Shown: positions 1-6,935 of the stretch, one piece after another
Layout of the letters: the number at the start of each line of letters is the position of its first letter
How positions within the stretch are numbered: position 1 is the first letter of the stretch
NCBI GenBank assembly: GCA_030156305.1
Contig: JASGMZ010000109.1
Span: 1 to 9,207, forward strand
Direction: 5' to 3'
DNA length: 9,207 bases
From: Bacteroidales bacterium
GTDB lineage: Bacteria > Bacteroidota > Bacteroidia > Bacteroidales > UBA12077
Made by a program: the position numbers and the translations under genes
Notes under the pieces: generated by a model
What the model was told of the DNA's origin: nothing
What the model saw: only the letters and a program-made list of their open reading frames with translations
The model's database searches: none

Positions 1-57
1 TGTTACAAATAAAAACTTAACTAACTTACGGATATTAGGCATAACATTAATATAGAA
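1..57 (+). repeat. Upstream repeat element, copy 1
   Basis: This stretch is a diverged copy of the sequence on the minus strand at 8836-8781. By hand alignment the first 9 bases (TGTTACAAA) are identical, then about 11-12 unlike bases follow with one length difference, then 22-50 matches 8816-8788 at 25 of 29 positions, including an exact TAACTTACGGAT. The copy may continue past the left edge of the window. It lies about 110 nt before the AsmA-family start codon and reads in the direction of that gene. No open frame of any length is supported here. Whether it is a regulatory element or part of a dispersed repeat cannot be decided from one window. Confidence 0.6.
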
Positions 58-106
58 AAAATATGAGGTTTAATATAAAAAAATATTTTTCAGTACAATT
101 ATTTAG

Positions 107-114
107 TAAATTTG
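107..114 (+). promoter_or_regulatory. Predicted -7 box for the AsmA-family gene
   Basis: TAAATTTG fits the Bacteroidota vegetative sigma factor -7 consensus TAnnTTTG exactly. The -33 position has only a T run (86-90) and no TTTG, so the promoter is weakly supported. A start of transcription near 120 would leave a leader of about 45 nt before the ATG at 167 and would exclude the upstream in-frame TTG at 119 as start codon. Confidence 0.35.
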
Positions 115-166
115 ATTATTGTTTCTAAAATTTGATAATTATAGTAATTATTTAAAATATTCAATC

Positions 167-3040
167 ATGAAAAAGTTTGTAAAGTGGTTTTTTCGAATTA
201 TTCTATCATTACTTTTATTAATCATTATCCTGTTAATTGTTTTGCCATTATTTTTTAAAGATGATATGTTGGCAAAAGTAAAAGACGAGATTAATAAAAA
301 TGTAAATGCAAAAGTAGAATTTGCAGATTTTACATTATCTCTGTTTAAATCTTTCCCTGATTTTAATCTGGGTTTACATGAAATGTCAGTTATTGGTATT
401 GATAAATTTGAAAATGATACCTTAGTGTATTTTCAATCATTCAATGTTCAGGTTGATTTGATGAGTGCACTTAAAAAAAATATTGTTGTAAAAGGAATCG
501 TATTAAACCATCCTTATATTAATGCAAAAGTGTTATCGGATAGTACAGCCAACTGGGATATTGCTAAGCCTGCCGAAGAGGATACGTTGGTAATTGAAGA
601 AGATACGCTTGCAACAACAGAACCCATGGATTTTCGGGTTGATCTTCAAAAATTTCAGATTAAAAATGCCAAATTGCAGTATGTAGATGAAACCGGAAAC
701 CTCAAAGCAACGATTGATGATTTAAACTTTTTGCTTAAAGGAGATTTAGGAATGGATTACTCCGATTTAACGATAGAGACTTCCATAGATGCTATCAATG
801 TTAATATGGGTGGAATTCAATATTTGAAAAATGCGACTTTTGGTTTTGATGCTACCATTGGTGCCGATTTAGAAAATATGATTTTTACGTTTAAAGAAAA
901 CCATTTAGCATTAAATGCTATTGCTTTAGGATTTGATGGTATCGTAAAAATGCCTGATGAAGATATTACTATAGATGTTAAGTTTAACACCCAAAAAACC
1001 AGTTTTAAATCGCTGCTTTCTATGGTTCCGGCTATTTATATGGAAGGATTTGAATCACTTAAAACCGAAGGTAAATTAGCATTATACGGAAATGTTAAAG
1101 GAACATATAACGAAAAAGAGATGCCATTAGTTAACCTCAAGTTATTGGTCGAAGATGCTATGTTCCAATATCCTGATTTACCCAAATCTGTGGATAATAT
1201 AAATATTGATTTGGATGTATTTTATGATGGAGTAAATAATGATCAAACCAAAGTTGATTTAAACCAATTTCATGTTGAAATGGCTGACAATCCATTTGAT
1301 ATTGGTATGCACATTCAAACTCCTTTTAGTGACCCATATATTGAAGGCAACATTCATGGGCACGTTATTCTAAATACATTAGCCGATGCCTTACCGTTAG
1401 AAGAGATGAACCTTGACGGAGAGATCATTGCCGATGTGGATATTGCGGGTAATTTATCAACCATTGAAAAAGAACAATATGAAGATTTTAAAGCCACAGG
1501 CAAATTACAAATTAAGGATTTTCTTTTAGAAGGGAATGATTTACCGGCTGCTGTTAAAATAATTGAAACTACATTTAATTTTACACCACGATACCTTGAG
1601 TTGCAATCTTTTAATGTTGAAGTGGGAGAAAGCGATTTTCAATTAACGGGCAAAATTGAAAATTATATTCCTTATGCTTTAAGTGATGGTACACTAAGAG
1701 GCGATTTTCAATTTAACTCTGCATTTATTAATGTTAATGAGTTTATGCCAACCGATACTTTAGAAACAGAACAAGCTTCTAATCCTAAGGAGGCTGTGTC
1801 GTTTGAAGGAGAAACGATTGCCTCTGACTCTGTTCAGGTTGGTTCTTCAGTTATTGAGATTCCAGGGAATATCGATGTTAAGTTAGCTTCTAACCTGGAT
1901 CATATTCTATATGATAAGCTGGATATAACTAACTTAACAGGAACATTTTTAGTTAAAGATAAAAAGCTAATGATGGATAATCTTAATATGGATTTATTGG
2001 ATGGGAAATTTAGTGTCGATGGAGAATATAACACGCAGGATATAGAAAAACCTTCAGCTACTTTAGCATTAAATATTCAACGTATAGAAATAGAGAAGGT
2101 AATCAATTCTTTTAGTATGATTGAATCATTAGCTCCAATCCTCAAAAACTGTAAAGGAAAGGTGTCTATTAAATTTGATTATACCAGCTTGATTGATTCA
2201 ACCATGAGCCCTGTATTATCCACGATAAATGGATATGGACGGTTGCAATCGGATAATATTGAGGTAGTGGATTCAAAGACTTTTGATAAATTAGCCGGAA
2301 TGCTAAATTTAGGCGATAAGTTTAATAATGAATTTCAGGATATTAATGTAAGTTTTAATATTGCCAATGGAAGAATCATCGTGGAGCCTTTTGAAACAGC
2401 GGTTAAAGATATAAAGATGGTGGTTGGGGGTTCGCATGGTATTGACCAAACCCTGGATTATGATCTGGCATTATCTGTGCCAAGAAAATATATGGGTTCT
2501 GCTGTAAATGATGCTGTTGAGGGACTATTGGCTAAAGCCGCAGATAAGGGTATTGCCATTAATGCAGGTGAGAATATAGATGTGAAAGCAAAAATTGTAG
2601 GTACTACTACGGATCCGAAAATTACCCTCGGCCTTAAGGAAGGGACAAAGGATGTTAAGGAAGAATTAAAAGAAAAAGCTAAAGAAGAGATTAAGAAACA
2701 AAAAGAAGAGTTGGAAGATCAAGCAAGAAAAGAAGCTGAAAAACGCGCACAGAAAATAATTGATGAAGCGGAAGCTCAAGCTGCTAAAATAAAACAAGAG
2801 GCCCGAACTACTGCCGATAAATTGTTAGCTGATGGAAAGAAAGAAGCAGATGCTTTAGTTAAGAAAGCAGCAAAAGAAGGGCCTTTTGCAAAAATAGCTG
2901 CACAAAAGGCTGCTGACGAGCTGGAGAAAAAGGCCAGACAAAAGGCTGATAAGCTTATTGAGGAAGCAGATATTCGTGCTGATAAAATAGTTGCCAGTGC
3001 GCGGGAAAAAGCAGATAAAATAAGAAATGAACAAAAATAA
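167..3040 (+). CDS. AsmA family protein with C-terminal helical tail
   Basis: A 957-residue inner-membrane-anchored envelope protein. Residues 1-10 are basic (MKKFVKWFFR), 11-30 form one strongly hydrophobic membrane segment, and the long remainder should lie in the periplasm. The region after the anchor (about 31-80, with the pattern AKVEFADFTLSLFKSFPDF) and the repeating beta-rich segments up to about 820 are typical of AsmA-like proteins, with the AsmA C-terminal domain at roughly 565-820 (for example LLDGKFSVDGEY and the late VPRKYMGSAVND). The family includes TamB, YhdP and YdbH, which are implicated in moving phospholipids between membranes and in outer-membrane homeostasis; the specific role here is inferred from family only. 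Two acidic, Thr/Ser-rich linkers are visible around 135-155 and 530-565. Residues about 825-957 are almost entirely Lys, Ala, Glu, Asp and Arg and look like a long amphipathic helix or coiled coil, broken once near GPF (about 903-905). The ATG at 167 is chosen over a TTG at 119 because the membrane anchor begins there and a -7 box overlaps the longer version. The gene stands alone and ends at a shared terminator. Confidence 0.85.
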   Translation: MKKFVKWFFRIILSLLLLIIILLIVLPLFFKDDMLAKVKDEINKNVNAKVEFADFTLSLFKSFPDFNLGLHEMSVIGIDKFENDTLVYFQSFNVQVDLMSALKKNIVVKGIVLNHPYINAKVLSDSTANWDIAKPAEEDTLVIEEDTLATTEPMDFRVDLQKFQIKNAKLQYVDETGNLKATIDDLNFLLKGDLGMDYSDLTIETSIDAINVNMGGIQYLKNATFGFDATIGADLENMIFTFKENHLALNAIALGFDGIVKMPDEDITIDVKFNTQKTSFKSLLSMVPAIYMEGFESLKTEGKLALYGNVKGTYNEKEMPLVNLKLLVEDAMFQYPDLPKSVDNINIDLDVFYDGVNNDQTKVDLNQFHVEMADNPFDIGMHIQTPFSDPYIEGNIHGHVILNTLADALPLEEMNLDGEIIADVDIAGNLSTIEKEQYEDFKATGKLQIKDFLLEGNDLPAAVKIIETTFNFTPRYLELQSFNVEVGESDFQLTGKIENYIPYALSDGTLRGDFQFNSAFINVNEFMPTDTLETEQASNPKEAVSFEGETIASDSVQVGSSVIEIPGNIDVKLASNLDHILYDKLDITNLTGTFLVKDKKLMMDNLNMDLLDGKFSVDGEYNTQDIEKPSATLALNIQRIEIEKVINSFSMIESLAPILKNCKGKVSIKFDYTSLIDSTMSPVLSTINGYGRLQSDNIEVVDSKTFDKLAGMLNLGDKFNNEFQDINVSFNIANGRIIVEPFETAVKDIKMVVGGSHGIDQTLDYDLALSVPRKYMGSAVNDAVEGLLAKAADKGIAINAGENIDVKAKIVGTTTDPKITLGLKEGTKDVKEELKEKAKEEIKKQKEELEDQARKEAEKRAQKIIDEAEAQAAKIKQEARTTADKLLADGKKEADALVKKAAKEGPFAKIAAQKAADELEKKARQKADKLIEEADIRADKIVASAREKADKIRNEQK

Positions 3041-3062
3041 GTATCCAACTCCACCGAAACAA

Positions 3063-3089
3063 AAAAGCCTTCCACAGTGGAAGGCTTTT
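3063..3089. terminator. Bidirectional terminator, AsmA gene / rplS
   Basis: AAAAGCCTTCCAC at 3063-3075 is fully complementary to 3077-3089; the practical hairpin is an 11-bp stem with the 5-nt loop ACAGT. It has A runs on the left and T runs on the right, so in either direction a GC-rich stem is followed by a U tract. It sits between two converging genes, 22 nt after the AsmA stop and 20 nt after the rplS stop. Confidence 0.85.
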
Positions 3090-3109
3090 AAAAAATATGT
3101 TAAATTTTA

Positions 3110-3457
3110 TTAGAATCTTTTTTCTTTAATTCTGGCTTTTTTACCGGTTAAATTACGTAAGTAAAAAATTCTTGCTCTACGTACACGCCCTTTTTTATTA
3201 ATATCTATCGCTTCAATAAAAGGTGAGTTTAAAGGGAAGATTCTTTCTACACCTACTCCACTAGATATTTTTCTTACGGTAAAAGATTCATTTTGTCCTG
3301 AACCTCTTCTTTGCAGCACAACTCCTCTAAAGTTCTGTACTCGTTCTTTATTACCTTCTTTAATTTTGTAATGTACGGTAATGGTATCGCCTGCTTTAAA
3401 TTCAGGAAAATCCTTTTTTACAGCGAATTCTTTTTCAGCAACTTTCATTAAATCCAT
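3110..3457 (-). CDS. rplS: 50S ribosomal protein L19
   Basis: L19 sits at the interface of the 30S and 50S ribosomal subunits and contributes to an intersubunit bridge. The 115-residue product matches the family end to end: FKAGDTITVHYKIKEGNKER near the N-terminus, the FRGVV strand, FTVRKISSGVGVERIFPLNSP in the middle, and the conserved C-terminus RARIFYLRNLTGKKARIKEK. Length is normal. The start at 3457 gives MDLMKVAEKEF, the usual Bacteroidota N-terminus; an ATG three codons later (3448) has a slightly better placed AGGA and remains possible. There is no trmD, rimM or rpsP next to it, so unlike in Proteobacteria the gene is transcribed alone. The 3' end shares a terminator with the converging AsmA gene. 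Confidence 0.97.
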   Translation of the reverse strand: MDLMKVAEKEFAVKKDFPEFKAGDTITVHYKIKEGNKERVQNFRGVVLQRRGSGQNESFTVRKISSGVGVERIFPLNSPFIEAIDINKKGRVRRARIFYLRNLTGKKARIKEKRF

Positions 3458-3738
3458 CCTGATATACTATTTTAAAATTTTGTATTCGTTTTTAACAGAG
3501 CGCAATATTACAAATATTTTTTGACAACTAATAATTTTTTAGGATTAAAAAATAATTGTTTATTGCCTTTTTGTGGCTGCAAATATCAAAAAAAAATTAT
3601 AATTACAAAAATTTTGTAATGATGAATTTTGTAAGTTGTTATATTTCTTATAATTATAATTTTATCATTATAAAATTTTATTGCGAATTGTTTTTCTTTT
3701 TATAAATTAAGCTATAATTCTCAGATGATTCATTCAAA
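3458..3738. other. AT-rich rplS leader and upstream region
   Basis: No gene is visible between rplS and the terminator of the dipeptidase gene. The region is extremely AT-rich. It contains the likely rplS promoter (3580-3610), a 9-bp perfect dyad at 3602-3620 (ATTACAAAA / TTTTGTAAT), a second direct copy of AATTTTGTAA (3610-3619 and 3625-3634, 15 bp apart), and an 8-bp AT hairpin at 3658-3665 / 3670-3677. If the promoter is right, the rplS transcript has a leader of more than 100 nt, long enough for regulation by RNA structure, but I recognise no known ribosomal-protein leader motif in it. Confidence 0.45.
3580..3610 (-). promoter_or_regulatory. Predicted rplS promoter
   Basis: On the minus strand TTTTG (3610-3606) is followed 18 nt later by GATATTTG (3587-3580). 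This is the Bacteroidota -33/-7 arrangement with one mismatch (G for T in the first -7 base), and the spacing is the same as in the stronger promoter at 6869-6899. An alternative -7-like AATATTTG lies at 3518-3511 but has no -33 partner. Confidence 0.35.
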
Positions 3739-3765
3739 AAAAACCGCCAATAGTTGGCGGTTTTT
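3739..3765 (-). terminator. Terminator of the C69 dipeptidase gene
   Basis: AAAAACCGCCAA (3739-3750) pairs perfectly with TTGGCGGTTTTT (3754-3765) around a TAG loop. On the minus strand the 12-bp stem begins 18 nt after the dipeptidase stop codon and is continued by a run of T. Poly-A and poly-T flanks mean it could also work on the plus strand, where no gene ends. Confidence 0.85.
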
Positions 3766-3783
3766 AAATTGTGTGTTGATCCT

Positions 3784-5451
3784 TTAATGATCTCCCTTAT
3801 ATTTAAATTTATCACCTGTTTTTTCAATAATTAATCGATACCATTCCTCGCTGTAACCAGGTTGTTTTAATTCTGGAGTAATGTATTTATATCCTTCGGG
3901 TACGGGACGAGCTTTTTTAACATTTCCATCTAAAAATTTTGTAAATAAGTGTTTATAAAGCTCTTTCCATGTTTCAACCGTATAATTACCTCTGTCAACA
4001 GAATATCGTGTAATAAAATCAACACCCTGTTCAGGGTTGTTTTTATAAATTTCGGTAGCAGCTTTATCAATACCTTTTACCTCTTCAATAAAGCCAAGTT
4101 CTAACATATCCTGCACTTCTTTAATATCAGGATACATAACTGAATAACGGGTATATGCATAGTTGGAAACCTTGTTAAAAACCCAAAAGGCTGCATTGTC
4201 ACTGAATTCCATGATAGAGCCATTACCTACAGCATAGGATTCCGGTACTTCTGTCATTCCACAATACATTGGCGTGTAAACGGTAGAGTAAGTATCATCT
4301 ACGCCAAACCAGATAATTCCACCAATTGGATCGGGTAACCAGTTACGGCTTTGCGTAACAAATGAAAAACCAGTCTGTTGGGTAGAAATGGCCCGTTCAT
4401 TAAAATAAGTTTCTCCATCTATTTCCCAGGTCATAGGCCTCCAGCGAACAATATTTTTATAAGGGCCTGCTCCAACATCTTTCGTCATGTCCATAGGTGT
4501 ATTTTGGAAATAATCTCTCATCATTCCCATTACATCACGAACCGATAATTTTTTATCCGGCTTAATCCATAATGGCATTTTGTTTTCTAAATTCTCACCC
4601 ATGGCATAATCAAGATATTGCCCCATGTTGCTGTTTACTTTATTAAATCCTGAAAACACTCTTGCTTCGCAAGATCTTGCACCGCCAAAGTCAAGAGGTG
4701 CGTATGCATCAGAAAAGCTAAAATCTTTGTCTTTACCATCAAAATATCCCATCTCGCGTGCTAGTGCAATCACGTCGGACGAATGATAGGTTGTTTGATT
4801 AGGATCGTTGAAATTATTCTCTTTTTGGATGGGGAAAGTGGTTATTCGTGCCTGGTTAGCATGTCCTGAGATATATCCATCAGGAATCTGGCGAGCTACC
4901 CAAACGGCACCTTTTATTCCGGGGCCTTTACCTATCATCTCCATAATCCATACTTCGTTCGGATCGGAAATTGAAAAAGATTCTCCAGAGCTATAATAGC
5001 CATATTCTTCCACTAAATCAGTCATAATTTTTATGGCTTCACGAGCCGTTCTTGCCCGTTGTAAAGTAATATATATGAGGCTTCCGTAATCCATTATTGC
5101 TGTTGTGTCGAGTAACTCTGAACGCCCTCCATAGGTTGTCTCACCTATGGCTACCTGATGTTCATTGATATTCCCTATTACATTGTAAGTATGTCTAACC
5201 TGGTCGATTTCACCCAGGTATTTGCCGGTATCCCATTCATAAATCTTTAGTTTGGCTCCTTCGGGATAATCGGCTGCAGTCCAATGATAAAGTTCTCCAT
5301 AAAGTACATGCGAATCAGCTGCATACGTAATCATTGTTGAACCATCTGCACTGGCTCCTTTGGTTATAAGAAAATTTGTACAGGCATATGTTGAGTGCAC
5401 AAATAATCCCGCTAAGATTGTCAGGGTAACTGTTAAAAATGTTTTTTTCAT
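3784..5451 (-). CDS. Secreted C69-family dipeptidase
   Basis: A 555-residue exported peptidase of MEROPS family C69 (dipeptidase A/PepD type, Pfam Peptidase_C69), which hydrolyses dipeptides with broad specificity. Residues 1-23 form a signal peptide (MKKT, hydrophobic core 5-18, cleavage after STYA). Cleavage leaves Cys24 as the first residue of the mature protein, followed by TNFLITKGASADGSTM, the conserved N-terminus of this Ntn-hydrolase family in which that Cys is the nucleophile. Other family motifs are NEHQVAIGETTYGGR (96-110), EVWIMEMIGKGPG (166-178) and GHANQARI (196-203). Length suits the Bacteroidota members. The start at 5451 is the only one that gives the signal peptide. The gene is monocistronic: a -7-like box lies upstream and a strong terminator follows. 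Its expected role is digestion of peptides outside the cytoplasm; the substrate cannot be read from sequence. The Cys is better explained as catalytic than as a lipoprotein anchor because the lipobox is poor. Confidence 0.9.
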   Translation of the reverse strand: MKKTFLTVTLTILAGLFVHSTYACTNFLITKGASADGSTMITYAADSHVLYGELYHWTAADYPEGAKLKIYEWDTGKYLGEIDQVRHTYNVIGNINEHQVAIGETTYGGRSELLDTTAIMDYGSLIYITLQRARTAREAIKIMTDLVEEYGYYSSGESFSISDPNEVWIMEMIGKGPGIKGAVWVARQIPDGYISGHANQARITTFPIQKENNFNDPNQTTYHSSDVIALAREMGYFDGKDKDFSFSDAYAPLDFGGARSCEARVFSGFNKVNSNMGQYLDYAMGENLENKMPLWIKPDKKLSVRDVMGMMRDYFQNTPMDMTKDVGAGPYKNIVRWRPMTWEIDGETYFNERAISTQQTGFSFVTQSRNWLPDPIGGIIWFGVDDTYSTVYTPMYCGMTEVPESYAVGNGSIMEFSDNAAFWVFNKVSNYAYTRYSVMYPDIKEVQDMLELGFIEEVKGIDKAATEIYKNNPEQGVDFITRYSVDRGNYTVETWKELYKHLFTKFLDGNVKKARPVPEGYKYITPELKQPGYSEEWYRLIIEKTGDKFKYKGDH

Positions 5452-5502
5452 AGTTAAAGTATTTATTGATTGATTATTAATAATTATTTCATCTTATTTT
5501 GA

Positions 5503-5510
5503 CAAAAATA
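5503..5510 (-). promoter_or_regulatory. Predicted -7 box for the dipeptidase gene
   Basis: On the minus strand the sequence is TATTTTTG, a full match to TAnnTTTG, 51 nt before the start codon. No TTTG or TTG is seen at the -33 distance, so this is a partial promoter call. Confidence 0.35.
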
Positions 5511-5577
5511 GAAAAATATTTGAAAATTTAAGGTTTTGAGATCATTGTTTAACGTTTTACTTATTACTTAAATAAAA

Positions 5578-5640
5578 CTGAACCGAGTGTAACGAGTTCA
5601 GCAATAGAAAGGGTTTAAACTTGAAACTATGCCTTCGGCA
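5578..5640. repeat. Two small hairpins between adh and dipeptidase genes
   Basis: CTGAAC (5578-5583) and GTTCAG (5596-5601) form a 6-bp inverted repeat with a 12-nt loop containing CGAGTGTAACGA. Further on, TGCC (5630-5633) and GGCA (5637-5640) make a tight stem with a TTC loop. Neither is followed by a T run on the minus strand, so they are not convincing terminators for the upstream dehydrogenase gene. They look like remnants of intergenic repeat sequence and adjoin the heptamer repeats. Confidence 0.35.
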
Positions 5641-5646
5641 AGTAAA

Positions 5647-5688
5647 CCTGAAACCTGAAATTTGAAATCTGAAATCTGAAATCTGAAA
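5647..5688. repeat. Heptamer tandem repeat, six units
   Basis: Six 7-bp units follow one another without gaps: CCTGAAA twice, TTTGAAA once, TCTGAAA three times. The array begins 8 nt beyond the stop codon of the iron alcohol dehydrogenase (minus strand), so it would be transcribed in the 3' untranslated part of that mRNA. The identical last three units indicate slippage-type growth. It is too short and too regular to be a CRISPR, and no coding frame uses it. Confidence 0.85.
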
Positions 5689-5695
5689 TCTTTCA

Positions 5696-6835
5696 TTACA
5701 TCATTAATTCAACTATTTTTTTCCGGTCGTCATCATTTAATTTATGAACCATTCCATTGGTTTCTGTTTTTATCATTTGTTGGATGATGATTTCTTTTTT
5801 ATCCTCTCCAATACCAATGTCTGATAACTTAATAGGAGAACCAAGCGATTGAAAGAATTTTTCCAAACGATTAATGGTTTCATCAGCGGATACATTACCA
5901 TATAAGTGTTCTCCCAGCTTGGCAATTCTTTCCGGTATTCGATCTTTTTGTAATTTAAGCCATGCAGGATAGGCAATAGATAATGTTGCTCCATGAGGTG
6001 TATCAAAGAGGTATGATAAATTGTGGCCAATACTATGAACTCCCCAATCACCCGATTTTCTTCCGTAGTTAGTTAAGCCATTCAGTGCATTTGTAGCTGC
6101 CCACATAATCTTAGCCCGATACTCATAATTTTCGGGTTCGGATAATACTTTTGGGCCATATTCCATGGCTTCTTTTATTATGGCCTCTACAAACCGGTCG
6201 GTAAGCGTTGCATCTCCTTCTCCAAAAAAACCTTCAAGCGAGTGAGCTGTTAAATCTACAATTCCGTATGCAGTATAATCTTTTGGAACAGAAAATGTAT
6301 AGGTTGGATCTAAAAATGAATGTTTTGGGAAATTTAATGAAGAACTAAATCCAATTTTCTCGTCGGTTTTATGATTTTGTAATACTGCAGCTCCGTTCAT
6401 TTCCGAGCCGGTAGCAGCCAATGTTAATACAGCAATTAATGGAATTGTTGTCTTTGGTTTTACTTTAAATTTCATAATAGCCCATGGATTGGTATTATTG
6501 GCTATTGATAAAGCGGTTATTTTTGCCGAATCAATTACACTGCCTCCACCTACTGCTACTATTAAATCAATATTATTCAATTTTCCCAGTTGAGCTGCTT
6601 CGTTAACATCATCAACCAATGGATTGGATTTTATTCCTGAATACTCAATTACTTCTGCATTAAATGATTTAAGTTGTTTAATCACCTGTCCGTAAATTCC
6701 ATTTTTTTTAATAGAACCTTTACCATACATTAACAATACTTTTTTCCCATACTCCTGTGCTGCTTCTCTTAGTTGTTCAACAACATCTTTTCCAAAATGT
6801 AATTTGGTTGGATTATAGGCTGTAAAATTTTCCAT
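5696..6835 (-). CDS. Iron-containing alcohol/aldehyde dehydrogenase (YqhD/BdhA type)
   Basis: A 379-residue cytoplasmic member of the group III iron-dependent alcohol dehydrogenases, resembling E. coli YqhD and clostridial butanol dehydrogenases, which mainly reduce aldehydes to alcohols with NADPH. The N-terminus (NPTKLHFGKDVVEQLRE) and the nucleotide-binding GGGSVIDSAK (96-105) are typical, as is TLAATGSEMNGAAV (138-151). The four expected metal ligands are all present at Asp194, His198, His267 and His281, in the motifs VDLTAHSLE and GVHSIGHNL...DTPHGAT; the numbering coincides with that of YqhD as I remember it. MWAATNALNG (244-253) is another strong family signature. The second glycine-rich loop reads YGKGSIKKNG (37-46), close to YqhD's YGGGSVKKTG, which favours NADP(H) over NAD(H) only tentatively. 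The gene has its own promoter in the 100-nt gap after anmK, so it is probably expressed independently. No clear intrinsic terminator follows. The true substrate is not determinable here. Confidence 0.92.
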   Translation of the reverse strand: MENFTAYNPTKLHFGKDVVEQLREAAQEYGKKVLLMYGKGSIKKNGIYGQVIKQLKSFNAEVIEYSGIKSNPLVDDVNEAAQLGKLNNIDLIVAVGGGSVIDSAKITALSIANNTNPWAIMKFKVKPKTTIPLIAVLTLAATGSEMNGAAVLQNHKTDEKIGFSSSLNFPKHSFLDPTYTFSVPKDYTAYGIVDLTAHSLEGFFGEGDATLTDRFVEAIIKEAMEYGPKVLSEPENYEYRAKIMWAATNALNGLTNYGRKSGDWGVHSIGHNLSYLFDTPHGATLSIAYPAWLKLQKDRIPERIAKLGEHLYGNVSADETINRLEKFFQSLGSPIKLSDIGIGEDKKEIIIQQMIKTETNGMVHKLNDDDRKKIVELMM

Positions 6836-6868
6836 AATATGTTTTTTAATTTTTAGCTGATATTATTA

Positions 6869-6899
6869 CAAATATAAAAGATTTGTTTATAAGACAAAA
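6869..6899 (-). promoter_or_regulatory. Promoter of the iron alcohol dehydrogenase gene
   Basis: On the minus strand TTTTG (6899-6895) is followed after 18 nt by TATATTTG (6876-6869), an exact match to the Bacteroidota -33/-7 promoter. Transcription would start near 6863, leaving a leader of about 28 nt before the ATG at 6835. This is the best promoter in the window and the reason for treating the dehydrogenase as a separate unit from anmK. Confidence 0.65.
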
Positions 6900-6919
6900 T
6901 ATCTTTCAAATGGTTTAGC

Positions 6920-6933
6920 AGCATAAAAATGCT
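6920..6933. repeat. Small hairpin after anmK
   Basis: AGCAT (6920-6924) and ATGCT (6929-6933) form a 5-bp stem with an AAAA loop just after the anmK stop codon. It lacks a following T run on the minus strand and is too weak to call a terminator, so some read-through from the anmK operon into the dehydrogenase gene is possible. Confidence 0.25.
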
Positions 6934-6935
6934 TT

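Noticed and set aside
1..42. Possible divergent partial gene on the minus strand beginning MPNIRKLVKF
   Set aside because: It is only 14 codons, has no promoter box, and lies wholly inside the repeat element shared with 8781-8836.
119..166. Extended TTG start for the AsmA-family gene
   Set aside because: It would add 16 residues before a clear membrane anchor and lies at or before the predicted transcription start.
2776..3075. 99-codon minus-strand open frame opposite the AsmA tail
   Set aside because: It is the antisense of the Lys/Ala/Glu-rich tail, which gives an open frame by composition, and it overlaps the terminator.
3448..3457. Internal ATG (Met4) as the rplS start
   Set aside because: Its spacing from AGGA is better, but the longer N-terminus MDLMKVAE is the one conserved in Bacteroidota L19, so the upstream ATG was kept.
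4808..4996. 62-codon plus-strand open frame inside the dipeptidase gene
   Set aside because: It is antisense to a well-conserved part of a confidently identified gene.
5578..5640. Intrinsic terminator for the dehydrogenase gene
   Set aside because: The two hairpins are weak and neither is followed by a T run on the minus strand.
5647..5688. CRISPR array
   Set aside because: Units are 7 bp with no spacers, and no cas gene is present.
5773..6051. 92-codon minus-strand frame inside the dehydrogenase gene
   Set aside because: It is an alternative frame of the same strand within a gene whose catalytic motifs are intact; no frameshift is indicated.
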